Source of the DNA: Candidatus Dormiibacterota bacterium
Lineage (GTDB): Bacteria; Chloroflexota; Dormibacteria; UBA8260; Bog-877
Assembly (NCBI GenBank): GCA_003164475.1
Contig: PLTL01000053.1
Span: 1-5,852, forward strand
Direction of reading: 5' to 3'
Length of the DNA: 5,852 bases
The notes beneath the pieces were generated by a model, which saw nothing but the letters and a program-made list of their open reading frames with translations, had not been told where the DNA came from and searched no databases. The first letter of the stretch is position 1. Each line of letters opens with the position of its first letter. Positions 1 through 4,824 of the stretch are shown piece by piece. The translations under genes and the position numbers were made by a program.

Positions 1-333
1 CAGAGCGAAGCCGTCGGACGCAACGTGATCGACAACTTCGAGACCGCAGTAAAGCGCGATGGGAAGACACGCGGCTTCGTGATTGCGTTTAGTTTCGGGC
101 GGGGCGCTCACGAGGAAGCGTCGCGCGTAAGACGCGAGGGGCTAGACATTCAACTTATCACCGTGTCCGACCTCCTGGACCGGCTCGACGAGGTGCAGGT
201 GCAGATGGGCGCCACTTCGCCGTCCGGGGACCTGCCAGGGATGGAGGTGCTGCCCATGCCCGAGATCGATAGCAAGCGGCGCTCGGCTGACGAACTGGTA
301 CGAAGCGCAAAAACTAGCGGGCCTGAGCGATAG
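1..333 (+). CDS. C-terminal end of a DNA methyltransferase/restriction-type protein (5'-truncated by the window)
   Basis: The reading frame is open from the first base (QSEAVGRNVIDNFETAV...) to a TAG at 331-333, so the gene starts upstream of the window; the GTG at 25 is an internal codon. The segment V-G-R-N-V-I-D-N-F-E-T-A, then K-R-D-G-K and G-F-V-I-A-F-S-F-G-R-G-A, resembles the C-terminal Mrr/endonuclease-like domain that follows the methylase domain in some bacterial site-specific DNA methyltransferases. In those proteins this stretch directly follows a Q-x-K catalytic motif, which here would lie just outside the window. About 30 residues after the domain are polar and probably disordered. 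Seen: the open frame and the conserved block. Recalled from the family: the domain assignment. Inferred: a modification or restriction role for the element. No catalytic methylase motif is visible, so the family is likely but the activity is unproven. Confidence 0.65.
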   Translation, partial: QSEAVGRNVIDNFETAVKRDGKTRGFVIAFSFGRGAHEEASRVRREGLDIQLITVSDLLDRLDEVQVQMGATSPSGDLPGMEVLPMPEIDSKRRSADELVRSAKTSGPER

Positions 334-339
334 TCGCTC
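325..339 (+). terminator. Weak hairpin around the stop codon of the first gene
   Basis: GAGCGA (325-330) and TCGCTC (334-339) are perfect inverted repeats, and the TAG stop codon is the 3-nt loop. A CCCTTTG stretch follows a few bases later, but there is no real T tract. A 6-bp stem is short for a terminator and could arise by chance; it is listed as the only candidate boundary between the first gene and the next block. Confidence 0.2.
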
Positions 340-393
340 CGCTCCCTTTGTCAAGTGACACAACGCCCCCAAAACCGACCTTGTCGTACCTAA

Positions 394-678
394 ATGGCTC
401 CGATTCGAACTCAGCCCAGCCCCTCTCTGCCCCCCTCAAACCCGCTTTCAGCCCCTCCGGCTGTCAAAGTCGGGCTGGAGGCGCTGGACCGGGCCGACGA
501 CCTCAAGGATGCGGAAGCGGTCGCGGCGGCTCATGCGGCCGGCGGCTGGGTCAAGCCTCCCCGCCTGCAACGGGCCGAGGGCGACTTTGACGCCGCCAGC
601 GCCGCCGCCCGGTCCAAGCCGTCGCGCTGGTCGAAGCTCCGACGGATCGCGGGCGGCGAGAGAGAAGATAGGCCATGA
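394..678 (+). CDS. Small Pro/Ala-rich protein, unknown function
   Basis: A 94-residue protein with no family I recognise. Residues 1-24 are rich in Pro and Ser and probably disordered. Residues 25-60 are Ala/Asp/Glu-rich and probably helical (around ALDRADDLKDAEAVAAAHAA), and the C-terminus is basic (SRWSKLRRIAGG). There is no signal peptide or membrane segment. The ATG at 394 lacks a clear ribosome binding site, so the true start could be further in. The stop overlaps the ATG of the next gene (ATGA, 675-678), the usual sign of translational coupling, and this is the main support for the reading frame. The small size and charged, helical composition would suit an accessory transfer or DNA-processing protein, but that is inference from position only. 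Confidence 0.55.
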   Translation: MAPIRTQPSPSLPPSNPLSAPPAVKVGLEALDRADDLKDAEAVAAAHAAGGWVKPPRLQRAEGDFDAASAAARSKPSRWSKLRRIAGGEREDRP

Positions 679-965
679 GCGCCAAGACCAAGGTCCAAGC
701 GGCCCGCCCCACTCTCTCTCGTGCCGCAGCGGCCCGCGTAGTGTCGTCGGACGAAACCCGCCCGAGTGCATGTGCGCACTGCGGGAGGCTCTTGCAGCCT
801 CCGAAGCCCACTGGCCGTCCTCGCCGGACGTGCTGCAAGACCTGCCGGAACGCGGCGTACAACCGCCGGGCCCGTGGCCTGCCCGAGGATCTGCCGCGCA
901 CGCCTCACCGTGGCCGCCGACCCTTGGCCGGTCTGGTGGCGGACATTAGAGAAGTGAAGAGATGA
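675..965 (+). CDS. Small Cys4 zinc-ribbon protein
   Basis: A 96-residue basic protein with a compact predicted zinc-binding core: C33-x2-C36 (CAHCG), then a G-R-P-R-R linker, then C53/C54 and C57 (TCCKTC), followed by R-N-A-A-Y-N-R-R. The pattern C-x2-C ... GRPRR-x-C-x2/3-C-R-x-A-A-Y-x-R-R recurs in small actinobacterial and mobile-element proteins and in some DNA-binding proteins, where the basic helix after the last cysteines probably contacts nucleic acid. About 30 N-terminal residues and the Arg-rich tail appear unstructured. The gene overlaps both neighbours by 4 bp (ATGA at 675-678 and again at 962-965), so it is translationally coupled inside the operon. Zinc binding is a good inference from four cysteines. 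DNA or RNA binding, and any regulatory role for the operon, are guesses. Confidence 0.75.
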   Translation: MSAKTKVQAARPTLSRAAAARVVSSDETRPSACAHCGRLLQPPKPTGRPRRTCCKTCRNAAYNRRARGLPEDLPRTPHRGRRPLAGLVADIREVKR

Positions 966-1156
966 TGCGCGGCCTCGTGCCGGGCCTGGTGGTCGGTGTG
1001 CTGCTGGGAGCGACCGGCGTGGTAGCCGGGCCTCCTGCCGTGCAGTCGAGCCTCCGGTCCACGGTGCCATTTGTGGAGTCGGGCATACATGACGCCGTGT
1101 CGGCGGTGGGGCACCTGGTGAACCCGACCAAAACTTCAGGTACCGCGAATGGATGA
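962..1156 (+). CDS. Small membrane or exported protein, unknown function
   Basis: A 64-residue protein whose residues 4-22 form one hydrophobic stretch (GLVPGLVVGVLLGATGVVA) after a single Arg, so it is either a one-pass membrane protein or has an uncleaved signal. The remaining 40 residues are mildly polar and end in a Thr/Ser/Asn-rich tail. It starts in the ATGA overlap with the zinc-ribbon gene, and its stop lies within the first codons of the next gene (8-bp overlap, 1149-1156). A purine-rich stretch (agaagtgaagag) just before the ATG may act as a weak ribosome binding site. Small one-helix proteins are common in conjugation operons, but no homologous family is recognised here, so a role at the mating-pair apparatus is speculative. 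Confidence 0.6.
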   Translation: MMRGLVPGLVVGVLLGATGVVAGPPAVQSSLRSTVPFVESGIHDAVSAVGHLVNPTKTSGTANG

Positions 1157-1790
1157 GTTGGAGACCGTCCCGGAGGGGGAAGAGGCCGCGCCTCCGCCCG
1201 CCGTCCCGGCTCAACCGCCCTGGTCGCCCTGGTGCGACCTGCCGCCTTTCTCTCGCTCGTTCGCGCAGCGCGCTCTCATGGATTGGGTGGAGCACGTGTT
1301 CCGCTCTGCCTGGCCGGAGCCCGCCGAGGCCGTGAAGCCCTGTTTCCCGTACCACGCCGATGTAGTGGGTACGCTCCGAGGGCTGAAGATGCGATCGGAT
1401 CAGGTCTTCTCCCCCCCGGTCAAGGACGGCGAAATCGGTGCGGCACCTATCTATAGGCAGATGGATTGGGATCTCGACTTGGAGCGTGCTGTTCCTCGCT
1501 GGAAGGACTCATTCAGCAAGTGCCCTCTCCCCCCTCCGGACGGGGGATGCTCCCGGAGCAAGCCGCCCTCCTACTCCGAGTTGTTGGGGCCACAGAACGC
1601 TTTGGAGAACGATAGCGCCGCCGTCGGCGCGTGGGGCGAGGTGCCGCCGGACCTACCGCCGCCGCTGGAGCCCTGGGAGGTGGCGGCCCAAATCGCTGCC
1701 GCCCAGACCACTGCCACTAAGGAAGAGGGAGCGGCGGCGACGGATCAGACCGGCTCCCCGGGCATTTCCGCCGGCGCGGAGTCCTGGTAG
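1149..1790 (+). CDS. Probable divergent DUF4913-family protein
   Basis: A 213-residue protein. Residues 1-30 are acidic and Pro-rich, residues 34-125 form a probable globular domain, and the tail (126-213) is Pro/Ala/Glu-rich and disordered. The domain follows the layout of DUF4913, a family of unknown function found mainly on actinobacterial plasmids and integrative elements: an initial helix (F38...DWV...VF, residues 38-51), a second block with Cys65-x3-His69 and T75-L-R-G-L, and a last block that goes from P100-I-Y-R-Q to D106-x-D-x-D and ends in F122-S-K-C125. In typical members these positions carry WC-x2-WW-x-H, RL-x2-LW and GPF-x2-C; here several tryptophans are replaced (WC to PC, W to Y), so the match is by spacing and by some residues only. 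It is the last gene of the overlapping block and is separated by 36 bp from the next. The reading frame is well supported; the family assignment is moderate and the role unknown. Confidence 0.7.
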   Translation: MDELETVPEGEEAAPPPAVPAQPPWSPWCDLPPFSRSFAQRALMDWVEHVFRSAWPEPAEAVKPCFPYHADVVGTLRGLKMRSDQVFSPPVKDGEIGAAPIYRQMDWDLDLERAVPRWKDSFSKCPLPPPDGGCSRSKPPSYSELLGPQNALENDSAAVGAWGEVPPDLPPPLEPWEVAAQIAAAQTTATKEEGAAATDQTGSPGISAGAESW

Positions 1791-1813
1791 ACCGGGACCG
1801 TTGCCGGACCTTT

Positions 1814-1818
1814 GGAGG
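1814..1818 (+). promoter_or_regulatory. Ribosome binding site GGAGG that fixes a GTG start
   Basis: GGAGG is followed by an 8-nt spacer and the GTG at 1827. The only upstream start in the frame, TTG at 1812-1814, overlaps the site itself, so GTG 1827 is the preferred start of the next gene. Confidence 0.65.
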
Positions 1819-1826
1819 ATTGCGAA

Positions 1827-2141
1827 GTGGGCTTGGAAATCACGCCGATTATGGCCGGGCAGGCGTCGGAATACCTGGCTCCTATCGCTGACCGGCCCAT
1901 CGATGTGGGGCTGGTCGGGATCGTCGAGCAAGCAGAAGCGGGGCCTGTCACGAACGCGCCGTGCTACGCAGAGGACACTCAAACGGTCACTACCTACGGC
2001 CAGCACCCCGGGGTCGACCGCTACCGACGGTTCCGCGTCGGCATCGTACACCTCGGTCTACCCGGCGAGCCCACGTATGTCCGGCTGCTCCTGCTTTCCC
2101 ACCCCACACCCCGCGACAACCTCCTCTTGACAAACGACTGA
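1827..2141 (+). CDS. 104-residue hypothetical protein
   Basis: I do not recognise this protein (MGLEITPIMAGQAS... to ...LLLTND). It is soluble-looking and mixed in composition, with one Cys (in NAPCYAE), a His-x4-Arg-Tyr-Arg segment in the middle, and a hydrophobic, strand-like C-terminal part (VRLLLLS). There is no signal peptide, membrane helix or zinc site. The GTG start is chosen because of the GGAGG site 8 nt upstream. The gene lies 36 bp after the DUF4913-like gene on the same strand, and its own strong ribosome binding site sets it apart from the overlapping genes before it. It is probably co-transcribed with them. A sigma70-type promoter begins inside its last codons (2127), which suggests that the transcription unit ends here and a new one starts. 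The function is unknown. Confidence 0.55.
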   Translation: MGLEITPIMAGQASEYLAPIADRPIDVGLVGIVEQAEAGPVTNAPCYAEDTQTVTTYGQHPGVDRYRRFRVGIVHLGLPGEPTYVRLLLLSHPTPRDNLLLTND

Positions 2142-2155
2142 GGCTACGTTTTACT
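2127..2155 (+). promoter_or_regulatory. Candidate sigma70-type promoter
   Basis: A perfect -35 box TTGACA (2127-2132) is followed by a 17-nt spacer and TTTACT (2150-2155), which matches 4 of 6 bases of TATAAT. It lies over the last codons of the 104-residue protein gene and points to the cargo region. A start near 2162 would give a leader of about 470 nt to the exported-protein gene at 2635, unless a gene lies between. Confidence 0.45.
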
Positions 2156-2351
2156 GGGGACTTACAAGGCGTATCAGTAGGGGAAAGCATCGTAGTCAAG
2201 TCCCGTTGTCTGGCGAACGGCGCGCGCCCCGGTGCTCATACCCTGCGGTGGGGCTGGGTCTCCTGCGACCGAGCGATGCACGCGACGGAGCGCAAGTAGA
2301 TGGCTGTGCAGTTTTCCCAACCCCGAGGCGTCACACCCCTTGAGCCTATAG

Positions 2352-2597
2352 TTGCCGCTGGCCGTTGCAGTGCTGAGGTCAGTCAATCAGTGGCTCGGAA
2401 ACTGCTCCATCTCCACGCAGACCCCGAATGGCCAGATGTGGACAGCACATGGCCCTGGCTGGGCCGCCGCTCCATCGTACCGACGCTGGCTCGTCCACCG
2501 CCACGCCGACTGCGAGGGCTGGAGCGAAGCTCCCTACTCCGTGGGCTGGTACCCCCTTCGGCGAACCATCTGGTTCTGCCGGATGAGTGGCATGTAG
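2352..2597 (+). CDS. Trp-rich reading frame, possibly a 5'-damaged gene
   Basis: An 81-codon frame bounded by TAG at 2349-2351 and TAG at 2595-2597. Third-position GC is about 78%, against about 57% and 60% at positions 1 and 2, which is the pattern of a real gene in GC-rich DNA. The product has 7 Trp and 3 Cys, with motifs such as NQWLGNCS and CEGWSEAPYSVGW, resembling a small exported or extracellular domain. The problem is the start: the available TTG (2352) and GTG (2370) have no ribosome binding site, and there is no signal peptide. It may be the 3' part of a gene whose beginning was lost or put out of frame. No family is recognised. Confidence 0.3.
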   Translation: MPLAVAVLRSVNQWLGNCSISTQTPNGQMWTAHGPGWAAAPSYRRWLVHRHADCEGWSEAPYSVGWYPLRRTIWFCRMSGM

Positions 2598-2622
2598 AGG
2601 GTCGGAATTACGCAATACGATC

Positions 2623-2629
2623 AAGGAGG
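2623..2629 (+). promoter_or_regulatory. Strong ribosome binding site AAGGAGG
   Basis: AAGGAGG lies 5 nt before the ATG at 2635 and fixes that codon as the start of the exported protein. The upstream in-frame start at 2587 would add 16 residues ahead of the signal peptide and has no such site. Confidence 0.8.
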
Positions 2630-2634
2630 ACGCG

Positions 2635-3159
2635 ATGAAGCAACTCATGCACAGACCAGTACTCACCCTAGCCTTCGCACTTGCCCTAGTTGGCGGGGCG
2701 ACGGCACTTAGCGCTGTGCCCACCTCCGCGGCTACCCTGACTCAGCGAGAGTTCACCATGCCGGCTGGACCTGGTGTCCAGACATTCCAACTGGGCGACA
2801 ACACCGTGTCCATCGCGTTCAGCCAACTCACAGTCAGTGCTGCGGTTGCCAGCCCCGACGCCTATACGGTGCAGCATGTCTCGGTGACTGACTCCGCACC
2901 GCTCGGCTTTCACTCCACTATATCTGGGGACTGGCAGTACAACGGTACCTATGCTTATGTCTGGGGCGCAGCCCCCTCATGTAGCTCGAACCTCGCTGTT
3001 GTCCTAAACTGCAGCAACCTCAACAATGGGGTTAGCATGCCTTACCCCATGGTCTGGATAGACGAGGGGTACGATGTCGCTGATGGCGGTTCGACCTACC
3101 AAATCGAGATCGATCTCTACGGGAACGGTGTCCACGAAGTTTACGTGACGGGACCCTAG
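2635..3159 (+). CDS. Exported protein with Sec signal peptide, unknown function
   Basis: A 174-residue precursor. Residues 1-33 are a textbook Sec signal peptide: a short basic start (MKQLMHR), a hydrophobic core (VLTLAFALALVGGATAL) and a small-residue cleavage region (VPTSAA, likely cut after A32 or A33). The mature part, about 141 residues, is rich in Thr, Ser, Val, Tyr and Asn and probably all beta strand. Cys116 and Cys126 could form a short disulfide loop, and the C-terminal part has clustered acidic residues (WIDEGYDVADGG, IEIDLYGNG) that might bind a cation. No catalytic motif, LPXTG anchor or lipobox is seen. The AAGGAGG site 5 nt upstream decides the start. It ends just before a strong hairpin, so it is probably the last gene of its transcript. 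Base composition is lower in GC (about 50-60%) than in the genes to its left. Export is well supported; the family is unrecognised. Confidence 0.8.
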   Translation: MKQLMHRPVLTLAFALALVGGATALSAVPTSAATLTQREFTMPAGPGVQTFQLGDNTVSIAFSQLTVSAAVASPDAYTVQHVSVTDSAPLGFHSTISGDWQYNGTYAYVWGAAPSCSSNLAVVLNCSNLNNGVSMPYPMVWIDEGYDVADGGSTYQIEIDLYGNGVHEVYVTGP

Positions 3160-3166
3160 CGACCAA

Positions 3167-3199
3167 AGCGAGAGGCGCACCAGCGGTGCGCCTCTCGCT
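3167..3199. terminator. 15-bp perfect hairpin between convergent genes, probable bidirectional terminator
   Basis: AGCGAGAGGCGCACC (3167-3181) pairs with GGTGCGCCTCTCGCT (3185-3199) around a 3-nt AGC loop. It starts 7 bp after the stop of the exported-protein gene and lies 45 bp from the stop of the convergent Clp-repeat gene, the expected place for a shared terminator. There is no T tract on the plus side (ACTTCC) and only TTGG on the minus side, so it is not a classic intrinsic terminator, though such T-poor hairpins are usual in high-GC bacteria. Confidence 0.7.
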
Positions 3200-3244
3200 A
3201 CTTCCGACACCGACGTTCCTGCCTGTAGCTGAGTTCGATCTGGG

Positions 3245-3940
3245 CTAATCCTCTAGTGGTGCCTGCCTGAGAGCGTCGTCGACGAGCGACGTGATGGACA
3301 TGAGGGGTACACCCGTCATATGAGACAACTGTGCCCCGGTATTCGGTGGGCTGACCAGAATACCCTTCATCAGATGACCAGTGCTTACCCTCACATGGCC
3401 GCTGAGCGCTGAAGCATGCGCAGCTAATAAAGCGTCCTTGACTCCCGCGCCGGTCCGGGAAGTGCCGGGGCCAAGTGCCATGTATTGTCGCGCAACCGTG
3501 TTCTCAAACGTATCAGTACTGAGACCGAGGGAAGTCAACACCGTGCATGCAATCGACGCCGGGTCTTCTAGCATGGCTTCGATAACATCGGTGTCCCACA
3601 CGTATGAATGCCCGTGACGTTGCGACTTGGTGCCAGCCAGCTTCAATGCGCGTTGACAATGGTTCGTTAGGTCACTCCAAGGTGGGAGCATTAGCCTCCT
3701 TTCTAGGCTGGCGGCTCTACCGAGCCGCTCAGGCTGGTTGCCGAAGATAGTCAGCTCAGCATAATAGCACCTGGCTAGCTCCGGGGCTATCTGCATCACA
3801 CCCCTGGGTTCACGGTGAACTTGGTCCGCCTGGCTGGAAGTACGGGCGTAGAGTGCTGGGATCGACTCCGCCCATCTGAGAAAGTCCCCCGAGCGAATCC
3901 TCTGCGTCCCCGGGGTATGATCAGTTCGAGTCGCCACCAT
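3245..3940 (-). CDS. Protein with two Clp N-terminal (R) repeats and no ATPase domain
   Basis: A 231-residue protein. Residues about 91-151 (LTNHCQRALKLAG... GHSYVWDTDVIEAML ... VLTSLGLSTDTFENTV) and about 166-226 (GVKDALLAAHASALSGHVRVSTGHLMKGIL ...) are two successive four-helix Clp_N repeats, matching the F-T-x2-A-x2-V/A-L...GH-x-Y/V-x-T-x-H-x-L...VL-x2-LG pattern of ClpA/ClpC N-domains. In full ClpC this double repeat binds adaptors and substrates and is followed by two AAA+ modules; here the protein ends after the repeats, with no Walker motifs. Residues 1-90 are an unrecognised N-terminal region with a helical, Arg-rich part. There is no signal peptide, so it should be cytoplasmic. The gene starts 4 bp after the stop of the surface-protein gene, so the two are co-transcribed. 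GAGG lies very close to the ATG, and the second codon (GTG) is an equally possible start. GC falls to about 50-57%. A role as Clp adaptor, decoy or sensor is inference. Confidence 0.75.
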   Translation of the reverse strand: MVATRTDHTPGTQRIRSGDFLRWAESIPALYARTSSQADQVHREPRGVMQIAPELARCYYAELTIFGNQPERLGRAASLERRLMLPPWSDLTNHCQRALKLAGTKSQRHGHSYVWDTDVIEAMLEDPASIACTVLTSLGLSTDTFENTVARQYMALGPGTSRTGAGVKDALLAAHASALSGHVRVSTGHLMKGILVSPPNTGAQLSHMTGVPLMSITSLVDDALRQAPLED

Positions 3941-3944
3941 CGCC

Positions 3945-4760
3945 TCAGCTTGCCGGGAAGAAGGCGACCGACACCGTGAAGCTCGCGACCACTGAGCAGC
4001 TGACGTTCATGAAAAAAGCCGTGTTGGGCCCTTGGATTTCGTTGAGGTCTCCACTGTCGGTCGCGTCGGCCCCGCCGTTCTGGTTGTAAATGTGCCGAAA
4101 GCTCCCACCACAACCAACTGTGCCCACAACCGTCCATTGCGCTGCCATGGAGTGGAGGTCGGCCCAATTGAGCTGCCATATCCCGAGGACGTGCAAGGTC
4201 ATCGTCGTGCCTGCGGCAGGCGCGTCCACGGTGAATGCCCGCTGCCATGTCGTCGTCGTGGCGGTGGTGCTCGCCATCGGCCCACTCTGCCCCAGTAAGG
4301 TTCCGCCGACGGCAACGGTCACTGAGAACTGAGTCGCCTCCACTGCGGGCGGTGGCGTCGGAGTGGGCGCTGGCTGTGCCGTGGGAACTGGTGTAGGAGC
4401 CGCTGTCGGGCGCGGAGTTGGCCAAGGCGTGCTGGCCGGGGTTGGCCGGGCGGTGGTCCGGGGGGCTGGAGCGGTCGTGGGCCTGGGAGTCGCCCCTGTC
4501 ACTGGCTGGGTCGTGGGCGCGGCGCTGGGCTGAGCGGTCTGAGAGGCCGTGGGCTCCGGGGCCGGAGTGCTGGGCGTGCCCACATCGCCGGTCCTCACCT
4601 GGTTGTCTCGGGGCGCGCTGCCAAGGGTCCTCGTCCTGCCTGCCGGGGCCGGGCTGTGGTGCTTGACGCCTGCGCCGGACATCACAACGAAAGAGCTTAG
4701 GCCGAGCGTGCCTGCGAGCATTGCCGTAACGATCACCGCTCCGCGCCTGCTGCTGTGCAT
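3945..4760 (-). CDS. Cell-surface protein with Pro/Thr-rich stalk and a C-terminal beta domain
   Basis: A 271-residue protein. Residues 1-7 are basic, and residues about 8-30 (AVIVTAMLAGTLGLSSFVVMSGA) are a hydrophobic signal or membrane anchor without a clear cleavage site, so it is probably held in the membrane by its N-terminus. Residues about 60-138 are a low-complexity Pro/Thr/Ala stalk (TP, PTP and APT repeats) of the sort that spans cell walls and is often glycosylated. Residues about 141-271 form a strand-rich domain with only two cysteines, C217 and C255, likely a disulfide. No LPXTG, catalytic motif or known adhesin signature is seen. The start is set by AAGGAGG 7 nt upstream. It is the first gene of a two-gene minus-strand operon with the Clp-repeat gene. 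Its high GC is partly dictated by Pro, Ala and Thr codons. Export is well supported, the exact anchor less so, and the ligand is unknown. Confidence 0.75.
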   Translation of the reverse strand: MHSSRRGAVIVTAMLAGTLGLSSFVVMSGAGVKHHSPAPAGRTRTLGSAPRDNQVRTGDVGTPSTPAPEPTASQTAQPSAAPTTQPVTGATPRPTTAPAPRTTARPTPASTPWPTPRPTAAPTPVPTAQPAPTPTPPPAVEATQFSVTVAVGGTLLGQSGPMASTTATTTTWQRAFTVDAPAAGTTMTLHVLGIWQLNWADLHSMAAQWTVVGTVGCGGSFRHIYNQNGGADATDSGDLNEIQGPNTAFFMNVSCSVVASFTVSVAFFPAS

Positions 4761-4767
4761 TGGGGAA

Positions 4768-4774
4768 CCTCCTT
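4768..4774 (-). promoter_or_regulatory. Strong ribosome binding site AAGGAGG
   Basis: On the minus strand AAGGAGG stands 7 nt before the ATG at 4760-4758 and fixes the start of the surface protein. No convincing -35/-10 pair is seen in the 64 bp between this gene and the relaxase-tail gene, so the operon may be read through from upstream. Confidence 0.75.
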
Positions 4775-4775
4775 A

Positions 4776-4797
4776 TCTCACGCCTGAGCGTCTCACG
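4776..4797. repeat. Short direct repeat TCTCACG x2, 15 bp apart
   Basis: TCTCACG occurs at 4776-4782 and 4791-4797, upstream of the surface-protein gene and immediately beyond its ribosome binding site. Two 7-bp copies could be a small operator, but the 15-bp period does not match a helical turn and chance is a fair explanation. Confidence 0.2.
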
Positions 4798-4824
4798 TGC
4801 CCGCCCTGGCGAAAATGGCCCGCG

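Larger units (their letters stand above)
2156..2634 (+). other. Stretch without a confident gene, ahead of the exported-protein gene
   Basis: No reading frame here has both a good start and protein-like composition. One Trp-rich frame (2352-2597) is coding-like and is listed separately. An overlapping frame with ATG at 2300 has a GGAG 9 nt upstream and ends in an ATGA overlap at 2635, but its product is dominated by Arg, Leu and Pro and its third-position GC is only about 60%. I see no RNA gene, long repeat or strong hairpin. The region may hold a decayed gene or a long leader. Confidence 0.4.

Noticed and set aside
396..418. T-arm-like sequence (ATTCGAA) suggesting a tRNA or an attachment site
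   Set aside because: The flanking bases do not pair as a T stem and no acceptor, D or anticodon arm can be built around it on either strand.
531..1355. 274-codon minus-strand frame across the small plus-strand genes
   Set aside because: The product is dominated by Arg, Gly, Pro and Ala, typical of antisense frames in GC-rich DNA, and it runs opposite a coherent set of overlapping plus-strand genes.
1438..2130. 230-codon plus-strand frame overlapping the DUF4913-like gene and the next gene
   Set aside because: The product is rich in Arg, Ser and Pro with no domain signal, and the competing frames have better starts, overlaps and a ribosome binding site.
2300..2638. 112-codon plus-strand frame with GGAG upstream and an ATGA overlap with the exported-protein gene
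   Set aside because: Its third-position GC is only about 60% and the product is rich in Arg, Leu and Pro, whereas the alternative frame 2352-2597 reaches about 78%. It is not fully excluded, because its start context is better.
4402..4580. Apparent tandem repeat in the surface-protein gene
   Set aside because: The repetition follows from low-complexity Pro/Thr/Ala codons of the stalk and has no fixed period; there is no CRISPR-like spacing.
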